Position numbers and translations under genes: made by a program. From Marinirhabdus gelatinilytica (GTDB lineage Bacteria; Bacteroidota; Bacteroidia; Flavobacteriales; Flavobacteriaceae), in the NCBI RefSeq assembly GCF_003353425.1, contig NZ_QRAO01000001.1, forward strand, positions 1,240,075 through 1,304,074: DNA of 64,000 nucleotides, written 5' to 3'. How positions within the stretch are numbered: position 1 is the first letter of the stretch; each line of letters begins with the position of its first letter. Of this stretch, positions 19,060 to 27,218 are shown piece after piece. The notes beneath the pieces were generated by a model. It was not told where the DNA came from and did no database searches. It saw only the letters and a program-made list of their open reading frames with translations.

Positions 19060-19665
19060 TTAATCCCCGTTCAAGGGTTGTAGGTTAATGTAGTGGTACT
19101 TTATGGTACCTAGGTGCTCTATGTCCAATTCTTCTGAAACAAGTTGGCACCAATTAAAATTAGCCTCTATTTTATTCTTTTTGTAACGTTCCAAAAGGGC
19201 ATCGGAAATGAGCAGGTATTCGCTTATAGGCACATTGTTCTTTAACAGTCTGTGGGCAGTGATTACATCTTCACCCATTAGTTTAATGTGGTTGCCTATC
19301 TGTACCATGCCAATTTCGTCACCATAATGTAGAATTATCTTTAGCCCCAATACTTCGGGAAATTCAATTTCTTTATGTTTTTCCTTGAATTTTGCAAGCA
19401 ATCCATCCATCTTTTCATAAAACTGTGTATAGAATAATTTACACTGGTCCACCAATTCATTAAAAGCTGGCAGTTCGCCTTTTCTGTAAAAAAGAACAGC
19501 ATCTCCTTCAATTTCTGAAACTTTAAGGTCTATCTCGTTACTATATATAATCTCATTGAGCAGTGCGGGTATCACTACCGAACTCACTTCAATATCTACC
19601 GATCGCATAAACTCGGTAAAACCACTAATATCCGGGATGCAAATAAGGGCTGGGCTTGCTTTCAT
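19060..19665 (-). CDS. DUF2652 domain protein, class III cyclase-like fold
   Basis: A 201-residue protein that begins MKASPALICIPDISGFTEFM, the DUF2652 signature, which resembles the start of class III nucleotidyl cyclase domains. Further cyclase-like segments are KVSEIEGDAVLFYR and KIILHYGDEIGMVQIGNHIKLMGEDVITAHRLL. The second metal-binding Asp is hard to assign, so catalytic activity is uncertain. It is followed 9 bases later by a hypothetical gene in the same frame. Confidence 0.85.
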   Translation of the reverse strand: MKASPALICIPDISGFTEFMRSVDIEVSSVVIPALLNEIIYSNEIDLKVSEIEGDAVLFYRKGELPAFNELVDQCKLFYTQFYEKMDGLLAKFKEKHKEIEFPEVLGLKIILHYGDEIGMVQIGNHIKLMGEDVITAHRLLKNNVPISEYLLISDALLERYKKNKIEANFNWCQLVSEELDIEHLGTIKYHYINLQPLNGD

Positions 19666-19781
19666 CTTAATTTATTTAGGGTAAAAGGTACAATAGTAAA
19701 CGCTGGTAGCAAACAAGATTAACATAGTGTTGATTTTTTTCTGAAAACCCTCCCAAAAAACACTTTCTTTTTAAATATAAC

Positions 19782-19789
19782 TATCTTTG
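19782..19789 (+). promoter_or_regulatory. -7 promoter box of argS
   Basis: TATCTTTG, a perfect TAnnTTTG match, 53 bases before the argS start codon. Confidence 0.65.
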
Positions 19790-19842
19790 CACCTTCATTG
19801 TCCAAAGCCGTTTTTATGGCTCAACTATTTTAAAACCACAAC

Positions 19843-21621
19843 ATGAATTTGCACACAAACCTTACCAAGCACATCAAGGAAGCAGTCTCCCAAAACTACG
19901 GCGCAACACTGGAAACCATAGAGTTTCAGGCAACCCGTAAAGATTTTGAAGGCGATGTAACCGTCGTGATATTTTCTATGCTGCGCACCGTAAAGGGCAA
20001 TCCTGTTCAAATTGGGGAGACCATAGGAGCGTACTTGGTCGAACACGTTGCGGAGGTGTCAAAATACAACGTGGTAAAGGGGTTTTTAAATGTGGTATTG
20101 AGCGATGCGTACTATCTGGATTTTTTCAGAAGTATACAAGATTTTGGGACCTACGGAAGAGTACCTCCGGGCAAAGACGCCATGATGGTAGAGTATGCCT
20201 CTCCCAACACTAATAAACCCCTGCATTTGGGGCATGTGCGCAACGTACTGTTGGGGTATTCGGTTGCTGAAATCTTAAAGGCTTCGGGAAAAAAAGTATA
20301 CAAAACCCAAATCATCAACGACCGTGGTATCCACATTTGTAAGAGTATGTTGGCATGGCAACGTTTTGGTAACGGTGAGACCCCTGAGTCTTCTGGGCTA
20401 AAAGGCGACACGTTGGTGGGAAAATATTATGTGAGATTTGACAAAGAATATAAAGCTGAAATTAATAAGCTCATCGAGAAGGGTACCCCCGAAAAAGAAG
20501 CAAAAGCCAAAGCTCCCATCTTAATTGAAGCCCAAGAAATGCTCCGTAAATGGGAAGCCGGCGATCCGGAAGTAGTGGCACTGTGGAAAAAAATGAACGG
20601 TTGGGTGTACGATGGTTTTGATGCTACCTACGAGAACATAGGCGTAGATTTCGACAAAAACTATTATGAGAGCGACACCTACCTGTTGGGAAAAGATTTT
20701 ATAGAGACCGGTCTCAAAAAAGGAGTGTTTGAAAAAGACCCCGACGGCTCTGTGTGGTGCGATTTAACCGATGAGGGATTGGATCGAAAAATTGTACTCC
20801 GAAGCGATGGAACAGCCGTGTATATGACGCAGGACATTGGGACCGCTATACAACGTGTAAAGGATTTTCCAGATGTAAAAGGAATGATCTATACCGTTGG
20901 GAACGAGCAGGATTACCACTTTAAGGTATTGTTCTTGATCCTGAAAAAGCTAGGCTTCAGTTGGGCCGAAAATCTGTACCATTTAAGTTACGGGATGGTA
21001 GATCTCCCCAGTGGAAAGATGAAAAGCCGTGAAGGTACCGTTGTAGATGCGGACGATCTTATTGAGGATATGGTAACTACCGCCAAGGAAATTTCAGAAG
21101 AACTGGGGAAGATCGATGATTTTTCAGAAAAGGAAAAGAACCAATTATACAAAACCATTGGTTTGGGAGCGCTTAAATACTACATCCTAAAAGTAGACCC
21201 CAAAAAGAGAATCCTTTTCAATCCCGAAGAAAGTGTAGATTTTCAAGGTAACACAGGGCCTTTCATTCAATACACCTATGCGCGTATCCAGTCCATTTTG
21301 CGAAAAGCTGCTGAGAATGCCACCCAGGATCAAGAAGAAGAGGCTATCCAGCTGCACCCTAAAGAAAAGGAACTCATTAAAATAGTACAACAGTTTCCGG
21401 AGACCGTGCAACTGGCAGCGTCAAATTATAGTCCGGCCCTAGTGGCAAATTACACCTACGACCTTGTAAAAGAGTTTAACTCCTTCTATCAGAACGTGCC
21501 CATCTTTGGTGCCGAAAACCCTACGGAGATTGGCTTTAGGGTAGCACTTTGTGATGCAGTGGGCAATGTTATAAAAACAGCCTTTTCGCTATTGGGCATC
21601 CACGTGCCGGACAGGATGTAA
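19843..21621 (+). CDS. argS: Arginine--tRNA ligase
   Basis: A 592-residue class I aminoacyl-tRNA synthetase that charges tRNA-Arg. The N-terminal Add-1 domain is followed by the HIGH-type motif PLHLGHVRNVLLG near residue 125, with the preceding VEYASPNTNKP. The KMSKS-equivalent is GKMKSREGTVVDADDL. The C-terminal DALR anticodon-binding domain includes GNTGPFIQYTYARIQSIL and ends in LLGIHVPDRM. It converges on the TonB receptor gene with a single base between stop codons. Confidence 0.98.
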   Translation: MNLHTNLTKHIKEAVSQNYGATLETIEFQATRKDFEGDVTVVIFSMLRTVKGNPVQIGETIGAYLVEHVAEVSKYNVVKGFLNVVLSDAYYLDFFRSIQDFGTYGRVPPGKDAMMVEYASPNTNKPLHLGHVRNVLLGYSVAEILKASGKKVYKTQIINDRGIHICKSMLAWQRFGNGETPESSGLKGDTLVGKYYVRFDKEYKAEINKLIEKGTPEKEAKAKAPILIEAQEMLRKWEAGDPEVVALWKKMNGWVYDGFDATYENIGVDFDKNYYESDTYLLGKDFIETGLKKGVFEKDPDGSVWCDLTDEGLDRKIVLRSDGTAVYMTQDIGTAIQRVKDFPDVKGMIYTVGNEQDYHFKVLFLILKKLGFSWAENLYHLSYGMVDLPSGKMKSREGTVVDADDLIEDMVTTAKEISEELGKIDDFSEKEKNQLYKTIGLGALKYYILKVDPKKRILFNPEESVDFQGNTGPFIQYTYARIQSILRKAAENATQDQEEEAIQLHPKEKELIKIVQQFPETVQLAASNYSPALVANYTYDLVKEFNSFYQNVPIFGAENPTEIGFRVALCDAVGNVIKTAFSLLGIHVPDRM

Positions 21622-21622
21622 T

Positions 21623-24220
21623 TTAAAAAAGTAATTGTAGCGAGATATTGGGGGTCAGACCAAGTGAAAATTCATCTACTTGCTGGATGGTTGGGGTGTC
21701 TTCTTCGGTTTCTAGGATGTAATATCTATTCAGGGAATTACTTCGGTTGAATATGTTTAAAATGGCCAAGTTTATATTTCCCCTGAAAGTTTCATCTATC
21801 TTAAACTTGTAAGCAGCCGAAAAATCACTCCTAAAATAGCTGGGTAAAGTTTCGTTGTTTGGTTCATTATAATTAATGGTGCTTTCCCCTTCCTCGATAC
21901 TAATTGGGTTGCCGGCCACGGGAGTGGTGTAGGGGAGTCCCGATTTAAAGGTATTCCCCAACGAAAAGCTGAAATCCTTATAATCGAAAGATCCTGCCAG
22001 GGTAACAGAATGGTTTATGTCCAAATTATTTCTAAAAGTTGCGGGCTGCACCTCTGGAAAATTATACGTATTGTCTTGAAAGGTGTAACTGAGCCAAATG
22101 TTGGCGTTCTCCAGTTTTTTATTTACTGAGACTTCAGCCCCTTTCACATTGTATTCGCCCGTAAAATTGGTATCCTGCAATTGGTTCCTAAACCCAAGAT
22201 TGGACGTATTGATGCCCGTCACATTTTTTAGAAAGATATCTGTAGCCACGATCCAGTTGTTTGGGGAATAATTAATGCCCACGCCCAATTGCTTGCTCTG
22301 TAAAATTTCATTGTTGGTAACCCCCGCCAATAGCCAGTCACGAGTCTCCACGCCCAATAAATTATTCCTAATATTAATGGTTTGATAAATAGCTTGGTGC
22401 TTCAATTCCCCAGAAAGGGTAGCACGCCAATTACGGTCGATTTTTTGGTCCAAATGGAGTCTAGGTTCCAAAAAACCTGAAGCTATATTTTCAAAATTTG
22501 TGTACCGCAACCCTGCCGAAATATTGGTAAGACCCTCAAAGAGACTAACATTGCCTCCTATAAAAAATGCATTGGAGTAAAGGCTGTTATCTTCGGTATC
22601 TATAGTGTTGCTATTACTGTTGGTCACTGCGTTTTCAATGTTGGTATCGGTGTACTGGTATCCAGCATTGAGGGTGGTCTCTTTGTTCAAAGGATACGTG
22701 ACGTCTGCTTTTATACCCTTTTCGGTCACTTTGTTTTGGTTGGATGCCAAAAGGGCGAGGTCTATATTATTGGTAAATTCGGTACGGTTGTAATTGCTCT
22801 GGTACACAAGTAGTTTTGAAGAAAAAGGATTGTTGGTCCCCCAGTTGCGTTTCCAGGAAAACCCGTTGGTGGATTTTTGCTGTTGCAGTTCACTTTGTAG
22901 GACTGAAGATGTTTCTTCGGAAATAAATCTTTCGGTAAAATTCAACTTGTTGTCTATGGCAAGGAACTGGTAGCCTATTTCGTCACGATCTGTAATTTTC
23001 CATAACGCCTTTACCGAAATATCAAAAAAATTGAAGGCCTCGTTAGTAGAGCGTACCCCTTCCGATGTATTGTTCTGCAGGTTGGTAATAATGGTATTTT
23101 GGAACACTTTACTGAAAAATTCGTTGTAGACAGGGTTGCCAATCCCAGTGTTTATTGAAGTTCTCCCCGAGAGGGTGAGCAAAAAAGTTTCAGAAACCGG
23201 TATCTCCGTATAGCCGTTGGCGCTGGTAAGATTTACGCCCAGTCCGCCCTCAACATTTTCAGGGATGGTATTGTTGGACTCCAGCGCAATCACACCAGAG
23301 ACTCCCTCGCTGTACCTTGCGTTCGTGCCGTTTTTAAAAATAGTTACGTTTTGTGTGAGGTTAGGATTAAAGGCAGAGATAAGCCCAAAAAAATGGCCCG
23401 TTTGGTACATCCGAATATCGTCCCAGAGTATCAAAAATTCGTCCGAGGTTCCTCCGCGGACATTCAAATTTGCAGCGGTCTCATCTGCACTCTCAATCCC
23501 AGGGAGTGCTTGGGCAATCTGCAGGACGTCGGGTTCGATAAGGCTTGGGAGAATATCAAAATCTTTATTTGAAATAGTAGTGGCTCCCTCTATATTTTTG
23601 GAAATACCCTTTGTGATGAAGTTGGGTAGCACTACTTCCGGAAGGTAGGTATAGCTCTGCGACACGTACACAATAGGACAGTTGTTTTCACGTACAAGCA
23701 TTTGGGAATTGATGGTCCTGGCCAAAAAGCCGTTTATGAAAATGCTAAGGGTGCTATTTTCAGTTATGTTTTCAATACTGAAATTCCCGCCACTATCGGT
23801 AGTCGTGGTTTTGGCGTTTGAGCTTATTTCGGCATTTTCAATGGGGTAGCCGCTTTCGGTATCTATAAGAATACCGCAAACTGAAATCTTTTGGAGTTGC
23901 TGCAACTGTACCGCAATGTATCTTTGGTCTATGCGCGTAAATTTAAGATTGCCATTTTCTGAAAGTGTCTCTAAAGTTTGCTGAAGATTCAGCGAGGTAT
24001 TTAAAGCTGGCACCTCAATATCCTTTAAATCCCTACGGATATAGGAAAATTTAACATCGAAGGTATTTTCAACTTGTTTGAGGACCTCCAGTAAGGGGAT
24101 TGGAGTGGTATTTTCCTGTGATACTGCTGAAAATGATACAAAAAAGAGAAGAAAAATGAGGATTGTTACGCCCTTATTCGGTAACGTCCTTCGGCTTAAT
24201 TGTAATGGTTTCGTTTTCAA
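21623..24220 (-). CDS. TonB-dependent receptor with STN signalling domain
   Basis: An 865-residue outer-membrane receptor. Order: signal peptide (about 1-36, hydrophobic core ILIFLLFFVSFS), STN domain (about 40-110, from PIPLLEVLKQVENTFDVKFSY), a carboxypeptidase-regulatory-like fold (about 115-185), plug with LNVRGGTSDEFLILWDDI, and a barrel to the terminal LQLLF. The STN domain is what FecA-type receptors use to contact a FecR anti-sigma factor, encoded just upstream and overlapping by 47 bases. Start is TTG at 24220; no ATG fits. Its ligand is unknown; no SusD gene is adjacent. Confidence 0.92.
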   Translation of the reverse strand: MKTKPLQLSRRTLPNKGVTILIFLLFFVSFSAVSQENTTPIPLLEVLKQVENTFDVKFSYIRRDLKDIEVPALNTSLNLQQTLETLSENGNLKFTRIDQRYIAVQLQQLQKISVCGILIDTESGYPIENAEISSNAKTTTTDSGGNFSIENITENSTLSIFINGFLARTINSQMLVRENNCPIVYVSQSYTYLPEVVLPNFITKGISKNIEGATTISNKDFDILPSLIEPDVLQIAQALPGIESADETAANLNVRGGTSDEFLILWDDIRMYQTGHFFGLISAFNPNLTQNVTIFKNGTNARYSEGVSGVIALESNNTIPENVEGGLGVNLTSANGYTEIPVSETFLLTLSGRTSINTGIGNPVYNEFFSKVFQNTIITNLQNNTSEGVRSTNEAFNFFDISVKALWKITDRDEIGYQFLAIDNKLNFTERFISEETSSVLQSELQQQKSTNGFSWKRNWGTNNPFSSKLLVYQSNYNRTEFTNNIDLALLASNQNKVTEKGIKADVTYPLNKETTLNAGYQYTDTNIENAVTNSNSNTIDTEDNSLYSNAFFIGGNVSLFEGLTNISAGLRYTNFENIASGFLEPRLHLDQKIDRNWRATLSGELKHQAIYQTINIRNNLLGVETRDWLLAGVTNNEILQSKQLGVGINYSPNNWIVATDIFLKNVTGINTSNLGFRNQLQDTNFTGEYNVKGAEVSVNKKLENANIWLSYTFQDNTYNFPEVQPATFRNNLDINHSVTLAGSFDYKDFSFSLGNTFKSGLPYTTPVAGNPISIEEGESTINYNEPNNETLPSYFRSDFSAAYKFKIDETFRGNINLAILNIFNRSNSLNRYYILETEEDTPTIQQVDEFSLGLTPNISLQLLF

Positions 24221-25082
24221 TAGTATACGTTAGCCCCAGTGGGATAGTGATTGTTTGTAGGGCAGCCTCCAGATTGTTGTGGGTGTAGCTACCGGTAAAA
24301 CGTAAAGTTACATCAATATTTTGTGTTTCAACAGGGATGTTGTAGGTGCTTTCCAAATCTTGGAGCACGTTACCAATGGCGATATCGTTATAACTACTTT
24401 CATTGTCAATCCAAGTGGGCTTGTTGGTGAATACCAGTGCCAGCTGTAGCTCGCCATCCTTTAAGACAACCGATTTTCCTTTGGTTAACGTAACGCTTTG
24501 GTCGTTGTGGGTCACGGCTACCTTACCTTCAAAACAGGCCACCTTAAAATATGCTCCATCTTCCAGCACGTTAAACTGTGTCCCCAGCACTGTAACGTCA
24601 CCTTGGGAGGTTGAAACGGTGAATTTTTTTCCTTTGGCAACTTTAAAATAGGCCTCTCCAGAAAGAGCTAACTCTCGTGAATCTTCCCAATTGTTGTCGT
24701 TATAGGAAATTTCAGAAGCGCTATTGAGTACAACTTCAGAGGCATCTGGTAATACAATGGTCTTTGTTTCTGCGAGCTGGGTTGAGGTAGTGGTGGGCAA
24801 GGAATTAATAAACACATACGAAGCCGCTACAACCAACAAGACTGCTGCAATCTTGAGCAGGGTAGGGAGTGTCCTTACCTTAGGGCTTGTTTTTTGGGAA
24901 GTTTTAAGCCTTTGTTTAAGGTCTCTCAGGCCTTCTTCAGTATTGAAAGAAGGGGTTTCAATCTGTTTGGCGTAGGTATCTATTTTTTGGTAGGCCGCAA
25001 ATTCTGGATACGTTTTTAATTTCTCCAGATCTTGAGCGGTGTGTGTGCCGTTAAGCCATTTATCCAATAATTGAGTGTCCAT
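24174..25082 (-). CDS. FecR-type anti-sigma factor
   Basis: A 302-residue inner-membrane anti-sigma regulator. A cytoplasmic part (1-72) should bind the sigma factor, followed by one membrane helix (about 76-94, LLKIAAVLLVVAASYVFI). The periplasmic FecR domain contains ETKTIVLPDASEVVLNSAS and FTVSTSQGDVTVLGTQFNV. The C-terminal region (about 225-298) matches the DUF4974 domain that pairs with a receptor STN domain. It lies 56 bases after the sigma gene and overlaps the receptor gene. Confidence 0.93.
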   Translation of the reverse strand: MDTQLLDKWLNGTHTAQDLEKLKTYPEFAAYQKIDTYAKQIETPSFNTEEGLRDLKQRLKTSQKTSPKVRTLPTLLKIAAVLLVVAASYVFINSLPTTTSTQLAETKTIVLPDASEVVLNSASEISYNDNNWEDSRELALSGEAYFKVAKGKKFTVSTSQGDVTVLGTQFNVLEDGAYFKVACFEGKVAVTHNDQSVTLTKGKSVVLKDGELQLALVFTNKPTWIDNESSYNDIAIGNVLQDLESTYNIPVETQNIDVTLRFTGSYTHNNLEAALQTITIPLGLTYTIENETITIKPKDVTE

Positions 25083-25138
25083 ACTTTTAAGCTTCTAGTT
25101 GTTAAACAGTTTTCTGCACGTTTTACTACCTGTGGTGT

Positions 25139-25651
25139 TTAAATTTTTTCTACGGTTTTTCGTAAGGCCTCCAGGGCATCGTGTATCCTTTTGCTCACTG
25201 CTTTATCCGAAATGTTCAAGATTTCGGCAATTTCCCTGTATTTTTTTCCTTCAACACGGCTCAGTAAGAATGCTTCCCGTTGTATTTCGGTAAGGTTTGC
25301 AATGGCATCTTGCAGTTTTTTGCCATATTCCTTTTCTTCCAGTAAAAACTGTGGCGAATGCTTTTCTACCCTTGGTTGATGGCTCTCTACATATTTCAGC
25401 ACCACTTTTTTATGTGCTACGGTATTCAGAAAAAGATTGTTGGCTACTGTGTACACATAGGATCTTGCTTTTCCTGGGGAGACTTTTTTACAGTTTTCCC
25501 ATAGTTTTATAAATGCTTCCTGTGCCACATCATACGCCCTGTTTTTATCTCCACATTTAAAATAGATGAAGTTTATGATGTCCTGGGAGTAACGTTTGTA
25601 TATGGTATTGTAGGTGCGCTCCTCGCAAATGTGTTTTTTTTCTTCTTCCAT
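25139..25651 (-). CDS. ECF RNA polymerase sigma factor
   Basis: A 170-residue sigma-70 family factor with only regions 2 and 4. Region 2 is seen in KRYSQDIINFIYFKCGDKN and AYDVAQEAFIKLWEN (about 18-53); region 4 in LTEIQREAFLLSRVEGKKYREIA with the helix-turn-helix LNISDKAVSKRIHDALEALR. It should be held by the FecR protein encoded downstream and released when the TonB receptor binds its ligand. This control scheme is known for FecIRA; its targets here are unknown. Confidence 0.95.
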   Translation of the reverse strand: MEEEKKHICEERTYNTIYKRYSQDIINFIYFKCGDKNRAYDVAQEAFIKLWENCKKVSPGKARSYVYTVANNLFLNTVAHKKVVLKYVESHQPRVEKHSPQFLLEEKEYGKKLQDAIANLTEIQREAFLLSRVEGKKYREIAEILNISDKAVSKRIHDALEALRKTVEKI

Positions 25652-25830
25652 AGCTTTTGTAAACTTATAGAAAAAATAAAAAATAAAAACCGAGTAGTAA
25701 TTTTAAACGTAAACTGTTATACAAGTAAGCAACAGCTTTTTAGAACGGGCTGTACTGCTTGTTTTGTTTCTAGTTTATGGAACAAGGGAAACCAAATTGC
25801 TATGAAAAGAATTTGGTTGGTTAATGTGGA

Positions 25831-25871
25831 AGCCCATCTTGTAATATTGTATTGCAGATGGGCTTTTTTAT
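25831..25871 (+). terminator. Orphan plus-strand terminator
   Basis: A perfect 9-bp stem AGCCCATCT/AGATGGGCT with a 16-base loop and TTTTTT on the plus strand. The flanking genes are both on the minus strand, so no known transcript ends here. It may close an unannotated small RNA that begins in 25652-25830, where I see no clear promoter. Confidence 0.7.
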
Positions 25872-25872
25872 A

Positions 25873-26568
25873 TTAGTTGATTGCGTCAAATTTATAACCT
25901 ATTATTTTGTCTTTCCCGGGGTTGGCGTCTACCGCGACGAGATAGGTTATGGTTTGTCCGTTTGAAAACTCCAAATACGAATAGTATTTAAAGAGTTTTC
26001 CTATTTCGTCCGATGCTTCACCCACAGCATACAGATTGGAGCTCTTAAGTTTCCCGAAACGTTTTTCGTAATTTTTTATGCCCTGCCCAATATTTTCTTC
26101 GAGCGATTGTGGGATGTCGCTGGGATTTTTGATGCTGTCCATATTCTTGAAGTTATGCTCCAACAGATTTTGTGAGAATTTACGCACGTTCTTGGCTTTT
26201 GTGTCCAGCGTTTTAAGAATACTGGTATCGTAGTAAAAGTTGGCTGTATCCTTTTTGGAATTTATCATATACACCTCGATATCGTCATACGATTTTTTCT
26301 CTTCGGGTGTAAGGGCATGGTACACCATTAGTGCTGCAGCACCACTGGCGATAGGGGCGCGAAGTGTGTCTACCATTTTACTGTTTGAAATAAATACATT
26401 GAAGGTGGTTCTTTTTTCAGAAGTGTTGGATACAAAGCTCTTGGAATAGCTTGCAGTGCCTTTGTAAACGTCTCCAATTTTATCGAGAGCTCCTTTTTCG
26501 GTGTCTGAAGCACAGGCGAATAAACTTGCAATAGCTGCAGTGATTAAAGTGATTTTAAGTGTTTTCAT
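25873..26568 (-). CDS. Predicted lipoprotein, unknown function
   Basis: A 231-residue protein with a lipoprotein signal: MKTLKITLITAAIASLFAC, acyl Cys at residue 19. The rest is mixed alpha/beta with no motif I recognise. It lies 8 bases downstream of the response regulator gene, so it is probably the last gene of the kinase operon and could be its output or an accessory sensor. That role is inference. Confidence 0.75.
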   Translation of the reverse strand: MKTLKITLITAAIASLFACASDTEKGALDKIGDVYKGTASYSKSFVSNTSEKRTTFNVFISNSKMVDTLRAPIASGAAALMVYHALTPEEKKSYDDIEVYMINSKKDTANFYYDTSILKTLDTKAKNVRKFSQNLLEHNFKNMDSIKNPSDIPQSLEENIGQGIKNYEKRFGKLKSSNLYAVGEASDEIGKLFKYYSYLEFSNGQTITYLVAVDANPGKDKIIGYKFDAIN

Positions 26569-26576
26569 GGTTGTTG

Positions 26577-27218
26577 TTATTTGGTTAGATTATATTCAAG
26601 AGCTGTACGTACCAATCCCGCTGTATTTCTGGCGCCGGTTTTAATGAGCATATTGCGTCTATGGGTCTCTACGGTTCCAAAGCTTATAAAGAGCTTGTCC
26701 GCTATTTCTTGTGTGGTGCATTCTTCCAATATAAGTTTTAATACATCCTTTTCTCGTCTGGATAGCGTTGGGAACGGGCTCGTTATTTTTTCTGTTCCAT
26801 TTTTAAGAACGCTGTTGAGCACTATTTCGTTCACGGTATCGTCTAGGTACATCTTACCCTGGTGCACCGTTTTTATGGCATCTATCACTTCGTCCTGACC
26901 AGCGTTTTTCAACACGTATCCTTTTGCACCGTTATTGAGCATTAATTTTATAAGGCTGCTCTCTTTGTGCATGCTTATCGCCACGATTTTTAGATCTGGG
27001 TTGTACTTCAGCAATTGTTTGCAAGTTTCAATACCGTTAATTCCTGGCATATTGATGTCCAATAATACCACGTCTACTTTTTGTTTGGGAATTTCAGTGA
27101 TACTTTCCTCCCCATTGAGTGCTGTGCCTACTACGGTTATGTCCTTTTCGTCCTTGAGGAGCAATTGCATTCCATCTATTACCATTTTGTGGTCGTCTAC
27201 TATAAATACGTGTATCAT
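26577..27218 (-). CDS. NarL/LuxR-type response regulator
   Basis: A 213-residue two-component regulator. The receiver domain has the acidic pair D8-D9 (FIVDDHKMV), the phosphorylated Asp54 in VVLLDINMPG and Lys in GYVLKNAGQ. The C-terminal LuxR helix-turn-helix contains LSRREKDVLKLILEECTTQE and FISFGTVETHRRNML. Its ATG overlaps the stop of the upstream kinase (ATGA), so it is translationally coupled to that kinase. A second kinase of the same type lies further upstream with no regulator of its own. Confidence 0.96.
   Translation of the reverse strand: MIHVFIVDDHKMVIDGMQLLLKDEKDITVVGTALNGEESITEIPKQKVDVVLLDINMPGINGIETCKQLLKYNPDLKIVAISMHKESSLIKLMLNNGAKGYVLKNAGQDEVIDAIKTVHQGKMYLDDTVNEIVLNSVLKNGTEKITSPFPTLSRREKDVLKLILEECTTQEIADKLFISFGTVETHRRNMLIKTGARNTAGLVRTALEYNLTK

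Noticed and set aside
19057..19062. Recoding (selenocysteine-type readthrough) at the DUF2652 stop
   Set aside because: The stop is TAA, not TGA, and no structured element follows.
25802..25876. A 24-codon frame starting MKRIWLVNVEAHLV
   Set aside because: It runs through the terminator hairpin, has no ribosome site and no recognisable features.
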